NCBI RefSeq assembly: GCF_000002235.5
Contig: NW_022145554.1
Span: 1,705,501-1,769,500, forward strand
DNA: 64,000 bases
Direction of reading: 5' to 3'
Source: Strongylocentrotus purpuratus
Taxonomy: Eukaryota > Echinodermata > Echinoidea > Camarodonta > Strongylocentrotidae
Shown: one piece after another, positions 12,037-22,260 of the stretch
Position numbering within the stretch: the first letter of the stretch is position 1
Layout: the number at the start of each line of letters is the position of its first letter
Notes under the pieces: model-generated
Seen by the model: only the letters and a program-made list of their open reading frames with translations
Told to the model about the DNA's origin: nothing
The model's database searches: none
Made by a program: the position numbers and the translations under genes

Positions 12037-14760
12037 TTTGTCAATCTCTCGCAAAGCTGTCAGTTGCTGATCAATTTTTTTGCACATAAGTACACTGTAT
12101 CACTGACAAAGTTAAACCTTTGTAAGGGACAGTTGGTAATAATTGATAAGTCACACACAAGACCTCGTAGGAAACCACTTTTAACCTTCCCCATATCTGG
12201 GATATCGTAGCTTGACACTAATATGGTATTAAAGCTTAGATTAAAAATCTGAAGTTTAAACTTGACATAAAGGTATTGTGTTGAGACAGTTGAGGAAATT
12301 GACCTGTAAGATTAAATTTTTCAAAAGCATCGTCAAGATTGCAGTCAGAATGTATGTGAGCGCACACTCACAGTCATGCAGCCAAAGTGGTCAAGCATGA
12401 TGTCAATGCCTATTGTGAGAAGCAAGACTTTTATTTTCATTCAGTGGAAATTAAAAGATGTTTCTAAAAGTGTAGCATATTGCGACAAATTCAATCAATG
12501 GTATTTCTATAGAGTCTAAAATGTAGTTCTGGGCAACACTGGCAGATTGGGGAAGGGTAGGGGGTGCACAACTGGTCTGAGCCTTGGAACTGTGCCCACT
12601 TTTTCTTTTGGTTCTCAGAGAATTTTTTTAATAAAAAAGTGTAGTAAAAAATAACCCACAACAACACCTAAAATTCCTGATGACATTTCTTTGCTTCAGA
12701 CTATTCTGGCACAGATCATCTTTCCATTACCAAACACCATTTGTTGCTGATACCGCCAAACTGTACTTTGTATGAATTTCCAAGTGATATGTCACAAAAC
12801 TATTTTTAATGAAATATTGTGCTGTTTAAATTTCAATTTCATGTCATCTTACAGCTGGCAGATGTGCATATCAATCTCCATTTAAATATAAGTATTATTG
12901 TGTATGATACATACATGTACATGTACATACATCTTAAAGGATGAGGGAGATTAAATCTAAGCTGAACAGTAAATCATTATTGGCATAGACCGGTTTACTA
13001 AAATATTCAAATTGTATGCATACTTTTGAAACAAAGGTTGTTCTTGACAACCTGAAGGCTTGCCCTAGACTTGCCCCACACAGCAACAAATAATGTACGC
13101 AGACTGGATTCCAAGTATTGTAGTTCATTCATTGATAACAGGTTAATGGAATACCTTGTCACTAGGTCCCCAGGAAAGAAACATCAATTTATTTGAATAT
13201 GTTAGTAAACTGGTCTATTCTGGTGAGTCCTAGAATAAAAATGGGAAAAACAATCGAACACATATAAAGCACTTGAAATGGTAATATAAATGCAATTTAT
13301 AATCATATTGCAATCATTATATATATGATGTTCAGTTTCTAGTGTTATAATTATTTTTTTAGAATGGTATTATGTTTGTGATGATGTACATTTGCTATTA
13401 TTGTAATGTGTAATTTTTCTTGTATTATGTACATGTACAATGTCTGTAAAACCAGTGAATTTTTTTTCTTCCTGAATGGACAATAAACGTCAATTCAATT
13501 TAAATTGTAATTGCGTGCATTAAGGACGGCCAAATTACAGGATGTAGCCAGAAATGAACGTAATCTTTATTCAGTATTCATATTTTAAAAGACTGTTTTG
13601 ATTACCTTTATTTTCACTTTCTATATTATTGTTTCCTCATAATTGACAATCATAATTCTTACATGTAACTTATATTTTCAGTAGAAAGAGAAGCGCTGAA
13701 AGAAGCTTTTGTCACAGAAGAGGCAAGCCACTTACCTAATATATATATATATATAAGGCTGATTTCCTCTGTAGACATCTTCATATGTACTTTTTGTTTT
13801 AGTTATCTCTCTCTCTGTGTGTGTCTCTGTCTCTGTCTCTCTATCTCTCTCTGTCTCTCTCTTTGATAGTATGTACTTTAAAATCAGTGTAAACCAGAAA
13901 AATTGAGTCACTGAACTTTTGGGAGTTGTTATGGACAGCCATTCTCAGAGGAAGAAACTTTTGCAACTTGCAAAAATTCCTTTGCTGCACTAATTGTGAT
14001 TCACATATAGTCAAACCTGCTTTAGCAACCACCTGTATATGAAGATCATTTGCCAATAAAGACCACTTTTCTTATCTCCCTTGAGCAGTCTTTATGTACA
14101 GGTTTCACTGTGTTTTGCGTCATGAAACTGTCTTGAATCTGAATGAGTGACAATTTCACAAACATTTTATGTATGTGCCATAGATTCTTGTTTTTACAGT
14201 ACACTGCTTTTGTATACATGTATATAATTTAGATTTAAATAATATTAGACAGTAAATACATCACAACTCAATCTATCCAATGCAGCTAAAAGCACTGTAC
14301 AATCCAATATTGAGCAAGAACGTCTTGGTTAGGAATGATATGTAGGACATGGAGTAATGAATGGAAAATAGGATAATAAGTATGAAGTACAGGGTCATTG
14401 TGTTATGCAATATTAGGTAAAGTTGAATTACCTGTATGTATCTCTAGAGTCAATACGGCAACTACTAAACTGGAAGAACAATAATGATGCAACTACTACT
14501 ACTAATTATAACAAGAATAGCAATGCTATGAGAATTTGTATGATTAGTTCATTCAAAAATGTTATCTTGAATTAACAAATACTGTAGAGAGAGAAATAAA
14601 TTATGAACAAAGCGTAATATCACAAATACATGTAAACAACCATATTGCATGATACAGAACACTTTTATTGGTCGGGATAATTATAACATGCAGTTTAAGG
14701 GTCTACCGACCTTAAATTTAGTAGGCAAGCTTTTGTCCACACCTGTGGACCCTCTCAAGG
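12037..14760. other. 3' flank of GPCR unit 2
   Basis: Collinear with unit 3 (22,261-24,950) and, in part, unit 1. Contains a (TA)n tract at about 13,741-13,755 and a (CT)n tract at about 13,807-13,863. The motif GGACAATAAACGTCAATTCA near 13,479 resembles the 3' end of a decayed retroposon. No coding gene is supported. Confidence 0.55.
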
Positions 14761-14935
14761 CAAGTGATTATTCCCAGTTTCTTGCTGTCTGCTGCCTCAA
14801 GATCACTTGAGCAAAGATAGGTGACAACAACATTGGATGGGATGGTGCCCATATTATTGACTTTGAAACACACTTCTGGACAAGAAAGGTGAAAGAATCC
14901 ATTTGGATAAAAAAAAACAGAACGTCAATGACGTA
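14761..14935 (+). mobile_element. Retroelement fragment, GIY-YIG-type C-terminal piece (unit 2)
   Basis: The + strand encodes a stretch like DNNIGWDGAHIIDFETHFW, then TRKVKESIWIK. The pattern (WD.A..ID.E..F..R.VKESI.I) is that of the end of GIY-YIG endonuclease regions in invertebrate retroelements, probably Penelope-like. It is a short decayed fragment and not a gene. A sister copy lies at 25,057-25,295 at the end of unit 3, so it was part of the duplicated unit. The family assignment is from memory of the motif. Confidence 0.45.
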
Positions 14936-15044
14936 GCGCTCATCCGCATCTCGCAACAACAAATATCGTAAATTTTATGTGGTACACTTTTGAACTGGTC
15001 AAAAAATAAAAATTTGATGACCTGGAAGGGACATAATTTCATTT

Positions 15045-15624
15045 AGCTGTATTTTTTGTGATTTTTTTATTATTTTTGGAATAAATTTGCATAAAGTACC
15101 ATAAATAATCAATGGAGCAAAATCTCAAAATTCTGTGTAGAAGTTTAGTGTTCCAGATTTAGCTCTACCAGATAAGGCAAACCAAATCAAAATCGGTCAG
15201 GAAATGAGGGAGAAGAAGCAATTTTTGTTATTTTTGGAATAAATTTGCATAAATTACCATAATTAATTAATGGAGAACAATTTCAAAATTCTATGTAGAA
15301 GTTTAGTGTAACAAAGTTAGCTCTACCAGATAAAGCAAACCAAATCAAAATCGGTCGAGAAATGAAGGAGAAGAAGCATTTTTTGTGATTTCGTATAAAT
15401 TTGCATAAATTAGCATAGATAATGAATTTCACGATTCTGTGTAGAAGTTTTAAATCCCCCTCCTAGCCCTATCATATGAAACAATCAGAATCAAAATCGG
15501 TTAAAAAAATAACGAAGAAGAAGCATTTTGAAAACTGTGGACGGACGGACAGACGGAAGGACGGACGGTTGACGGACGCCGCGCCATGACATAAGCTCAT
15601 CGGGCCCTTCGGGCCTTTTATAAG
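15045..15624. repeat. Three ~175-bp repeats ending in a GGAC tract and GGGCCC hairpin
   Basis: Three successive related blocks begin near 15,050, 15,222 and 15,378. Each carries AATTTGCATAAA, then TGTGTAGAAGTTTA or a variant, then AATCAAAATCGGT and GAAGAAGCA. They end in (GGAC)n at about 15,539-15,570, CGCCATGACATAAGCTCAT and the hairpin GGGCCCTTCGGGCC. This terminal combination is a recurrent mobile-element end in marine invertebrate genomes. The minisatellite starts directly after it. Confidence 0.6.
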
Positions 15625-16981
15625 AAAAGGTTATAGAAGGAAGAAACAAAGAATAAAATAAGAAAAGGTTATAGAAGGAAGAAACAGAGAATAACATAAG
15701 GAAAGGTTATAGAAGGAAGAAACAATGAATAACATGAGAAATAGTTATAGAAGGAAGAAACAAAGAATTACATAAGGAAAGGTTATTGAAGGAAGAAACA
15801 AAGGAAAACATAAAGAATGTTTATTGAAGGAAGAAACCAAGAAAAACAAAAGAAAAGTTAATAGAAGGAAGAAACAAAGAATTACATAAGGAAAGGTTAT
15901 AGAAGGAAGAAACAATGAATAACATGAGAAATAGTTATAGAAGGAAGAAACAAAGAATTACATAGGGAAAGGTTATAGAAGGAAGACACAAAGGATAACA
16001 TAAGGACGGTTATGGAAGGAAGAAACAAAGGATAACATAAGGACGGTTATAGAAGGAAGAAACAAAAGATAACATAAGGAAAGGTTATTGAAGGAAGAAA
16101 CAATGAATAACATGAGAAATAGTTATAGAAGGAAAAAACAAAGAATTACATAAGGAAAGGTTATTGAAGGAAGAAACAAAGGAAAACATAAAGAATGTTT
16201 ATTGACGGAAGAAACGAAGAAAAACATAAGAAAAGTTAATAGAAGGAAGAAACAAAGAATAACATAAGGAAAGGTTATAGAAGGAAGAAACAATGAATAA
16301 CATGAGAAATAGTTATTGAAGGAAGAAACAAAGAATAACATAAGGAAAGGTTATAGAAGGAAGAAACAATGAATAACATGAGAAATAGTTATTGAAGGAA
16401 GAAACAAAGAATTACATAAGGAAAGGTTATAGAAGGAAGAAACAAAGGGTAACATAAGGACAGTTATGGAAGGAAGAAACAAAGGATAACATAAGGACGG
16501 TTATAGAAGGATGAAACAAAGGATAACATAAGGATAGGATATAGAAGGATGAAACAAAGGATAACATAAGGACGGTTATAGAAGGAAGAAACAAAGGATA
16601 ACATAAGGACGGTTATTGAAGGAAGAAACAAAGGATAACATAAGGAAAGGTTATTGAAGGAAGAAACAAAGGATAAAATAAGGAAAGGTTATAGAAGGAA
16701 GAAACAAAGGATAACATAAGGAAACGTTATTGCAGGAAGAAACAAAGGATAACATAAGGAAAGGTTATTGAAGGAAGAAACAAAGGATAACATAAGGAAA
16801 GGTTATTGAAGGAAGAAACAAAGGATAACATAAAGACGGTTATAGAAGGAAGTAAAAAAGGATTCATGAAACTAAAAGGTTATAGAAGGAAGAAACAAAG
16901 AATAACATAAGGACGGTTATAGAAGAAAGAAACAAAGGATAACATAAGGACGGTTATAGAAGGGAGAAACAAAGGATAACA
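15625..16981. repeat. Minisatellite array, left part
   Basis: About 35 monomers of the same 37-38 bp repeat as at 1,456-4,317, upstream of unit 3. No flank-derived insert is mixed in here, unlike the unit 1 array. The array is cut by the element at 16,982-18,997 and continues at 18,998. Confidence 0.9.
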
Positions 16982-17341
16982 CTAGACTTTAATTCGTCAC
17001 TTAGACGAATTAGGTGATACGTATGATAATGGTTTTAATAACGAATAATGCATTACATGATATATTATTTTATAAAATGCTTCTCCCATTATGATCTATC
17101 CATATGTCAAAATTAAATTGTGTCTCCTCGATCATCATGGATCTAGGGAAGATAGATTGAAACAATATATGACCTTTGACCCTGTGCAGTAACCAGTTAC
17201 ACCTTTGACTCTAATTTACATCATGAACAACACCTTTTGACGATTTTATCTTATTCAAAGAGATGAAAATGTAATTGATAAATGATTATCATTATTATGA
17301 TAATGATGATCATGACGTAATGATCATGATCATGATCATGA

Positions 17342-17990
17342 GCGCGATCCTGACATCTTATTGAAAAAATGAGGGTCGATTGAGATAGCATATAGTCTCA
17401 GCTACAACATACTCAAAAATCAACAAAATCCAAGCAGAAATAACGGCGATATTGCTCGCAAAAGACAGGAATGTAGAATCCAGATTTGAGAAAAAGTCAT
17501 CTCCCATAGGGATTACACGCAAAAAGTAATGGATTAAGTGAAAATAGGGTAATAATAAAGTAAAAAGGGTTGTTTATTACATTATTTGCGATTCTACGTG
17601 TTTTAATAATCAAAGGAGATGGTACAGTGAAAGGTCAAAAGGGAAAAAAAGTGAAGAAAAAAATTGTTGGAGACACCCGGACTTGAACCAGGGATCTCGA
17701 GGTTGGAAGTCAAGTGCGTTACCGATATACCAAAACATCTCCCATAGCGATTACACGTGAACGGGAAATGGAATTCTGAAATCCTACTTTGCAAGTGAAA
17801 TATGAGCATGATCCCGGCATCTGATCGAAAAATAAATGGAACATTCGTGATAGCTAATTGTTCAGCTACAACATACTCGAAGCTCAGCAAAAACGAAGCT
17901 AAAATAACGGAGATATTGCTCGCGAAAGACAGGAATGTAGAATCCAGTTTTGAGAAAAAGTCATGCCCCATAGAGAATACACGCAAAATG
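17342..17990. repeat. Internal ~190-bp direct duplication in the Helentron-like element
   Basis: 17,342-17,530 and 17,803-17,990 are related copies sharing TCAGCTACAACATACTC, GATATTGCTCGC, AAGACAGGAATGTAGAATCC and CATAG.G..TACACGC. They are separated by ~270 bp that contain the tRNA-like sequence. Divergence between the copies is visible, so the duplication is not recent. Confidence 0.7.
17669..17742 (-). tRNA. tRNA-Gly-like relic (anticodon TCC) inside the element
   Basis: On the minus strand GGAGATG (5') pairs with TGTCTCC (3') as a 7-bp acceptor stem. A perfect 5-bp T-arm CCTGG-TTCAAGT-CCGGG follows the canonical layout and contains a consensus B box (GGTTCAAGTCC). The anticodon loop CTTCCAA has T33 and A37, giving TCC (glycine). 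The anticodon stem is poor (two of five pairs in the usual register) and the D-stem is short. It is probably a tRNA-derived relic or captured SINE head rather than a working gene. Confidence 0.5.
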
Positions 17991-18479
17991 TGAAAAATTG
18001 ACATGCCTCCTTTAATCGAAAAAATACGCCATGATGCATTTATCAAAATGAAAAATTGTTGACACTGTATTTGTAGAAAATTGTCTCAGCTAAAACATAT
18101 CAAAATTTGGAAGAAAATAGATTAATATTTACAGAGTTACAATCAATTTTCCAAAAATATACTTACGTCATAATATGCAAATTGAAATTTTGAGTTCGGA
18201 GGCAATTATGATGACGTCATGAGTTAATTGAGGGTCAAAATGAGACATGAAATCATATCTCCAACTCATAATCTTTCCAAATATGAAAAGATATTGGAAA
18301 TTTTCATCCATCCTGAAGAGTTACAATGAATTTTGTATAGGCATGTTTTTGCCCATGTATTTTGGATAAAGATAACGCAGGTTTGCGCGTGCTGTCAACT
18401 TTGACGAACGCTCATTGCGTTATTAAAAGGTGAACAAGTTATCAAAATGCTTGGAAAAATATGCCACATAATTATATGA

Positions 18480-18690
18480 TGACAGGGAAAATTTGGCGAT
18501 TCTATGTTGCAAAATGCCAGTACGCGCGAAAACGCGCGCGCATGCGCGTGTGCGCGTTTTTTTTGCAAAATGCCTAAAATGGCCTGAAACGTATGCAAAA
18601 AAAAATTGGGATGATTTGGAGCATTTTAAATTTTTACGCGCGCGTTAACGCGTGGACGAACGCGTACGCGCGCGTTTGCGCACGTTTATT
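18480..18690. other. CG-alternating, Z-DNA-prone tracts inside the element
   Basis: Runs of alternating purine-pyrimidine (CGCGCGCGCATGCGCGTGTG at about 18,533-18,553, and ACGCGCGCG near 18,637) stand out in otherwise AT-rich DNA. No coding meaning. They are part of the non-autonomous element. Confidence 0.6.
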
Positions 18691-18997
18691 GACCTGAAAT
18701 TGACCGGACGGATATTGATCTTAATCATTATAAATATGAATCAAAAATTACTTTCCATTATGAAGATATGATCATAAGTTGATTTTCACAAAATGGCGCC
18801 TGGATGACGTCACGATCATTTTGATTCTCTGAAAAGTCACGCAGTTCTAAGTTAGAATAAGATCTATCATCATAGAAAAATTCATGACAATGGCTTTATT
18901 CAGTCTTGAGATATCCTGCGAACAAATTTGAGGAAGAATAAATAAAAATCTTGACGAAATCAATAGGTGATACGTAGACTTCGTACGTATCACCTAA

Positions 18998-19872
18998 TAA
19001 GGAAAGGTTATTGAAGGAAGAAACAGAGAATAACATTAGGAAAGGTTATAGAAGGAAGAAACAATGAATAACATGAGAAATAGTTATAGAAGGAAGAAAC
19101 AAAGAATTACATAAGGAAAGGTTATTGAAGGAAAACATAAGGAAAACATAAGGAAAGTTTATTGAAGGAAGAAACCAAGAAAAACATAAGAAAAGTTAAT
19201 AGAAGGAAGAAACAAAGAATTACATAAGGAAAGGTTATTGAAGGAAGAAACAAAGGAAAACATAAGGAAAGTTTATTGAAGGAAGAAACCAAGAAAAACA
19301 TAAGAAAAGTTTATAGAAGGAAGAAACCAAGAATAACATAAGAAAAGGTTATAGAAGGAAGAAACAAAGGGAAAGATTATTAAAGGAAGTAAAAAAGGAT
19401 TCATAAAAGGTTATAGAAGGAAGAAACGAAGGATAACATAAGGACGGTTATAGAAGGAAGAAACTGAGGATAACATAAGGACGGTTATTGAAGGAAGAAA
19501 CAAAGGATAACATAAGGATAGGATATAGAAGGAAGAAACAAAGGATAACATAAAGAAAGGTTATCGAAGGAAGAAACAAAGGATAACATAAGGAAAGGTT
19601 ATTGCAGGAAGAAACAAAGGATAAAATAAGGAAGGTAATTGAAGGAAGAAACAAAGGATTAAATAAGGAAAGATTATTGAAGGAAGAAACAAAGGATAAA
19701 ATAAGGAAAGGTTATTGAAGGAAGAAACAAAGGATAACATTAGGAAAGGTTATTGAAGGAAGAAACAAAGGATAACATAAGGAAAGGTTATTGGAGGAAG
19801 AAACAAAGGATAACATAAGAAAAGGTTATTGAAGGAAGAAACAAAAGATAACATAAGGACGGTTATAGAAGG
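18998..19872. repeat. Minisatellite array, right part
   Basis: Continuation of the array interrupted at 16,982: about 23 monomers, changing from the GGAAAG type to the GGACGG type before it meets the unit 3 flank at CTGTGACACCCAGTTTCC, the same junction sequence as in unit 1. Confidence 0.9.
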
Positions 19873-20390
19873 AAAGCTGTGACACCCAGTTTCCTTGATT
19901 GAGACCAAATGTATCAAGTTCCTCCTATTAATTTTCTTTAAAAGAAGTCAGAATATTGAGATACATTGCTGAGTTTCAGAGCTAAAGGATCATTGAGCAA
20001 AGATACCTGCCTAGATAAAGCATCTCTTTCATGCAATCTTCCTGGCGTACATGTAGCAGCTCTAGGTGCCAGAAGAGGAAAGATCTAACGAGGTAAGGTT
20101 ATATATTCAAACCTTTCATGCAATCTTACTAATGTACATGTAGCTGCTTGTGATCCCGGATAAATTCAAATTGATTTTGCGATGACGTTGGGACAAAAAA
20201 GATTGATGTTTGATAATTGATAACGATACCTTAAATTGTTGTTGATGAGACAGTAGGCCTAATCTAGTGGATGGGGTGACAGGGTAGTATTGCATATAAA
20301 TGTAAACAGACATGTAATGTCCATGTAGAGACTGTACTCAGTGGGTTTTTTTATTAATAGATGTTAATGGTTTTAATAAACTTATATTAG
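19873..20390. other. 5' flank of GPCR unit 3
   Basis: Non-coding, nearly collinear with 4,318-4,843. Ends at the TTAG left flank of MITE A. No gene seen. Confidence 0.5.
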
Positions 20391-20759
20391 AGCCCCTAAA
20401 GTGTTGGGAGCCCCCAAAATTTGATGGCAAAATTTCACTTAAATTGTATCATAATGTGAAAGATGCTGTCATTTAAGACACATTTCTGCAAAGATTTTCA
20501 AAACAAATGTGTTTGAAGACGAATATTGATTAAAAAATACAAAATGTTGGTTTTCTGTGTACATCAGAAAACCCAAATTATGTTTTCTTTCATCAATATT
20601 TGTCTTCAGACACATTTTTTTTTTTTTTTTTTTTTTTTTTTTGGGGGGGGGGGAATCTTTGCAGAAGTGTATCTTAAATGACATCCTCTTTCACATTATG
20701 ATACAATTTAAGTGAAATTTTGCCATCAAATTTGGGGCTCCCAAGACTTTAGAGAGGCT
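20391..20759. mobile_element. Fold-back MITE, family A, copy 3
   Basis: Starts AGCCCCTAAAGTGTTGGGAG and ends with its inverted copy ...CTTTAGAGAGGCT. Flanks TTAG and TTGA match those of copy 2 exactly, including the same altered bases, so copies 2 and 3 descend from one insertion that was duplicated with the unit. The internal poly-T/poly-G tract differs in length. Confidence 0.8.
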
Positions 20760-20787
20760 TTGAGACAGGCCAGTGATTAATTTCTGT

Positions 20788-21137
20788 TAACTTTTGGCTA
20801 AGTTTTTTACCCTTAATTTAAGACAGCTCCCTTCCAGACTTAAGCCAATTATTTGGAGGCCTTGATTGGCAGGCATATGGTTTTCTTACGCAGTATGATA
20901 ACCTGCGCACAATTATATTAGCGCGCATTTATTGCAACGCATTAATTGCGCATCACTTTTGATTGACCGTGTGATGTCACAATGCTTATCAGTACCAAAT
21001 ATTTTACTTAAATTTTGTCTAATGTAAGTACAAGTCTAAAATGCGATTTGAATATGAAATAAGTAAATTTCTTAGCTTAGCCATTTACTTAGTAAATTTC
21101 TTACTTATTCTAAGTATTGAATTGAATACCGGCCCAG
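20788..21137. mobile_element. MITE, family B, 5'-deleted copy in unit 3
   Basis: Matches 5,485-5,826 of the unit 1 copy through ACCGGCCCAG. About 250 bp that include the left end and flanking sequence (unit 1 positions about 5,241-5,485) are deleted here. Shared with unit 1, absent from unit 2. Confidence 0.7.
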
Positions 21138-21204
21138 GTCTTTAATGACGTGAGATATGTTTTTTGTACATTACAGTAAAATAACCACCAACATCAGAAT
21201 CAAG

Positions 21205-22260
21205 ATGGACACCCAAACTGTAAACCTGGAAGGTACTACATCTATGGAACCACCTGAAGGCACATCCTTTGTTTATGATACTAGGAGCCAATTAGTTGTA
21301 ATCGTTGGTTCTTTACTCATTATCATAGGAATACTTGGTTCCTTTGGAAACCTGATGGTCATTCTGGCTGTCTCCCTCTGCCGAAATCTGCAAAACAAAA
21401 CCCATGTGTTTGTGGTGAGCCTCAGCGTCGCTGATTTTATCACGGCACTGACCCTTCCATTTCAAGGTTTCTCAGTGCTCTCTGAGACTGGATGGCCTTT
21501 TGGCAATGGGTTGTGCAAACTGTTTGGAGCCTTGCTTATTTTTACGTTAGCAGTCAGCTTCTTTACTTTGGCTGCAATAGCGGTTGACCGTTACATCCAC
21601 ATCACGAAGAGTATGAGACTGCAACAGAAGATCTACACTCGCAGTAGCATTGCTATCATGGTAGCATTCCTGTGGCTTTTTCCCTTCCTGGGGATGGTTG
21701 TACCACAGCTAATTCCTGCAACAGGTGGTATAAAGTATAGTCCTGACACGAGGACCTGTGGTTGGGACTTTGGGCATCCCATGCATGGAGTGTTTCGAAA
21801 CATAACCTCAGCATGCGCCATGTTTTGCACCGCCCTGATCATCTTCTGCTATGTTGCCATCATGCTCTATGTCCGGAGGCATATCAGAGAGACAAGGGAC
21901 ATACTGAGGGTATCTTCTGGCAATATCAACAACCTAGTGGCATCACCTACTGGATCAAGTAAGATGCAGATTGACATCACCAAGAACATGGCGGTTGTTA
22001 TAGTGGCCTTCTTCCTTTGTCTTCTCCCTTATTCATGCAGTACCTACTTATATAAACCAGAAATATGTGCTTCTTTGTTCTTCTTTGTGCTTCTCACTCT
22101 TTCTACTTGTCTGAACCCTATGATATATGCTGTCAAGCATCCTACATTTAAAAAAGTTTTCAAGTGCATGGTCTACTTCAGGTTCCATGATATTCCTCGG
22201 CCATCAGCATGGCTCAAGAATATTCTCCGTGAAAGAAATGTGGCTTCATCTAGGGCTTAA
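21205..22260 (+). CDS. Rhodopsin-class (class A) GPCR, intact copy 3
   Basis: Seven-transmembrane receptor of 351 aa, expected in the plasma membrane; ligand unknown. Visible landmarks: TM1 with GN (N49), TM2 LSVADF (D77), C104 before TM3 and C185 in ECL2 (the usual disulphide pair), DRY at 128-130, W157 in TM4, TM6 with CLLP at 272-275 (the usual tryptophan of CWxP is leucine), NPMIY at 304-308 in TM7, then a short basic helix 8 and a tail ending in SSRA. TM5 lacks the common proline. This ATG was chosen because all three copies keep MDTQTVNLEG, and because a likely splice acceptor lies 28 bp upstream, so the 16-codon in-frame extension is probably intronic or UTR. The general look is that of the lineage-expanded receptors of sea urchins or of melatonin-like orphans; I cannot name an orthologue. 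Confidence 0.9.
   Translation: MDTQTVNLEGTTSMEPPEGTSFVYDTRSQLVVIVGSLLIIIGILGSFGNLMVILAVSLCRNLQNKTHVFVVSLSVADFITALTLPFQGFSVLSETGWPFGNGLCKLFGALLIFTLAVSFFTLAAIAVDRYIHITKSMRLQQKIYTRSSIAIMVAFLWLFPFLGMVVPQLIPATGGIKYSPDTRTCGWDFGHPMHGVFRNITSACAMFCTALIIFCYVAIMLYVRRHIRETRDILRVSSGNINNLVASPTGSSKMQIDITKNMAVVIVAFFLCLLPYSCSTYLYKPEICASLFFFVLLTLSTCLNPMIYAVKHPTFKKVFKCMVYFRFHDIPRPSAWLKNILRERNVASSRA

Larger units (their letters stand above)
16982..18997 (-). mobile_element. Helitron2/Helentron-like non-autonomous element
   Basis: Read on the minus strand, the 3' end is at 16,982: a perfect 8-bp hairpin AATTCGTC/GACGAATT, nine more bases ending in CTAG, and a host T. The 5' end at 18,997 begins TTAGGTGATACGTA, and the complement of this sequence recurs just inside the 3' hairpin. 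That is the asymmetric terminal inverted repeat typical of Helitron2/Helentrons. The 5' end also folds with a 13-bp stem and 7-nt loop (18,964-18,996). The host minisatellite resumes without any duplication, between the A and T of ATAACA/TAAGG. No Rep/helicase frame is present, so it is non-autonomous (HINE-like). The 5' end lacks the TC of canonical Helitrons. Confidence 0.7.

Noticed and set aside
17603-18046. 147-aa minus-strand frame in the Helentron-like element
   Set aside because: It runs through the tRNA-like relic (giving a SNLEIPGSSPG-type peptide often seen when tRNAs are translated) and one internal repeat copy, with no protein motif.
15625-19872. Regular repeats that might suggest a CRISPR array
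   Set aside because: Monomers are directly abutting with no unique spacers, they vary in sequence, and the context is a eukaryotic genome with introns.
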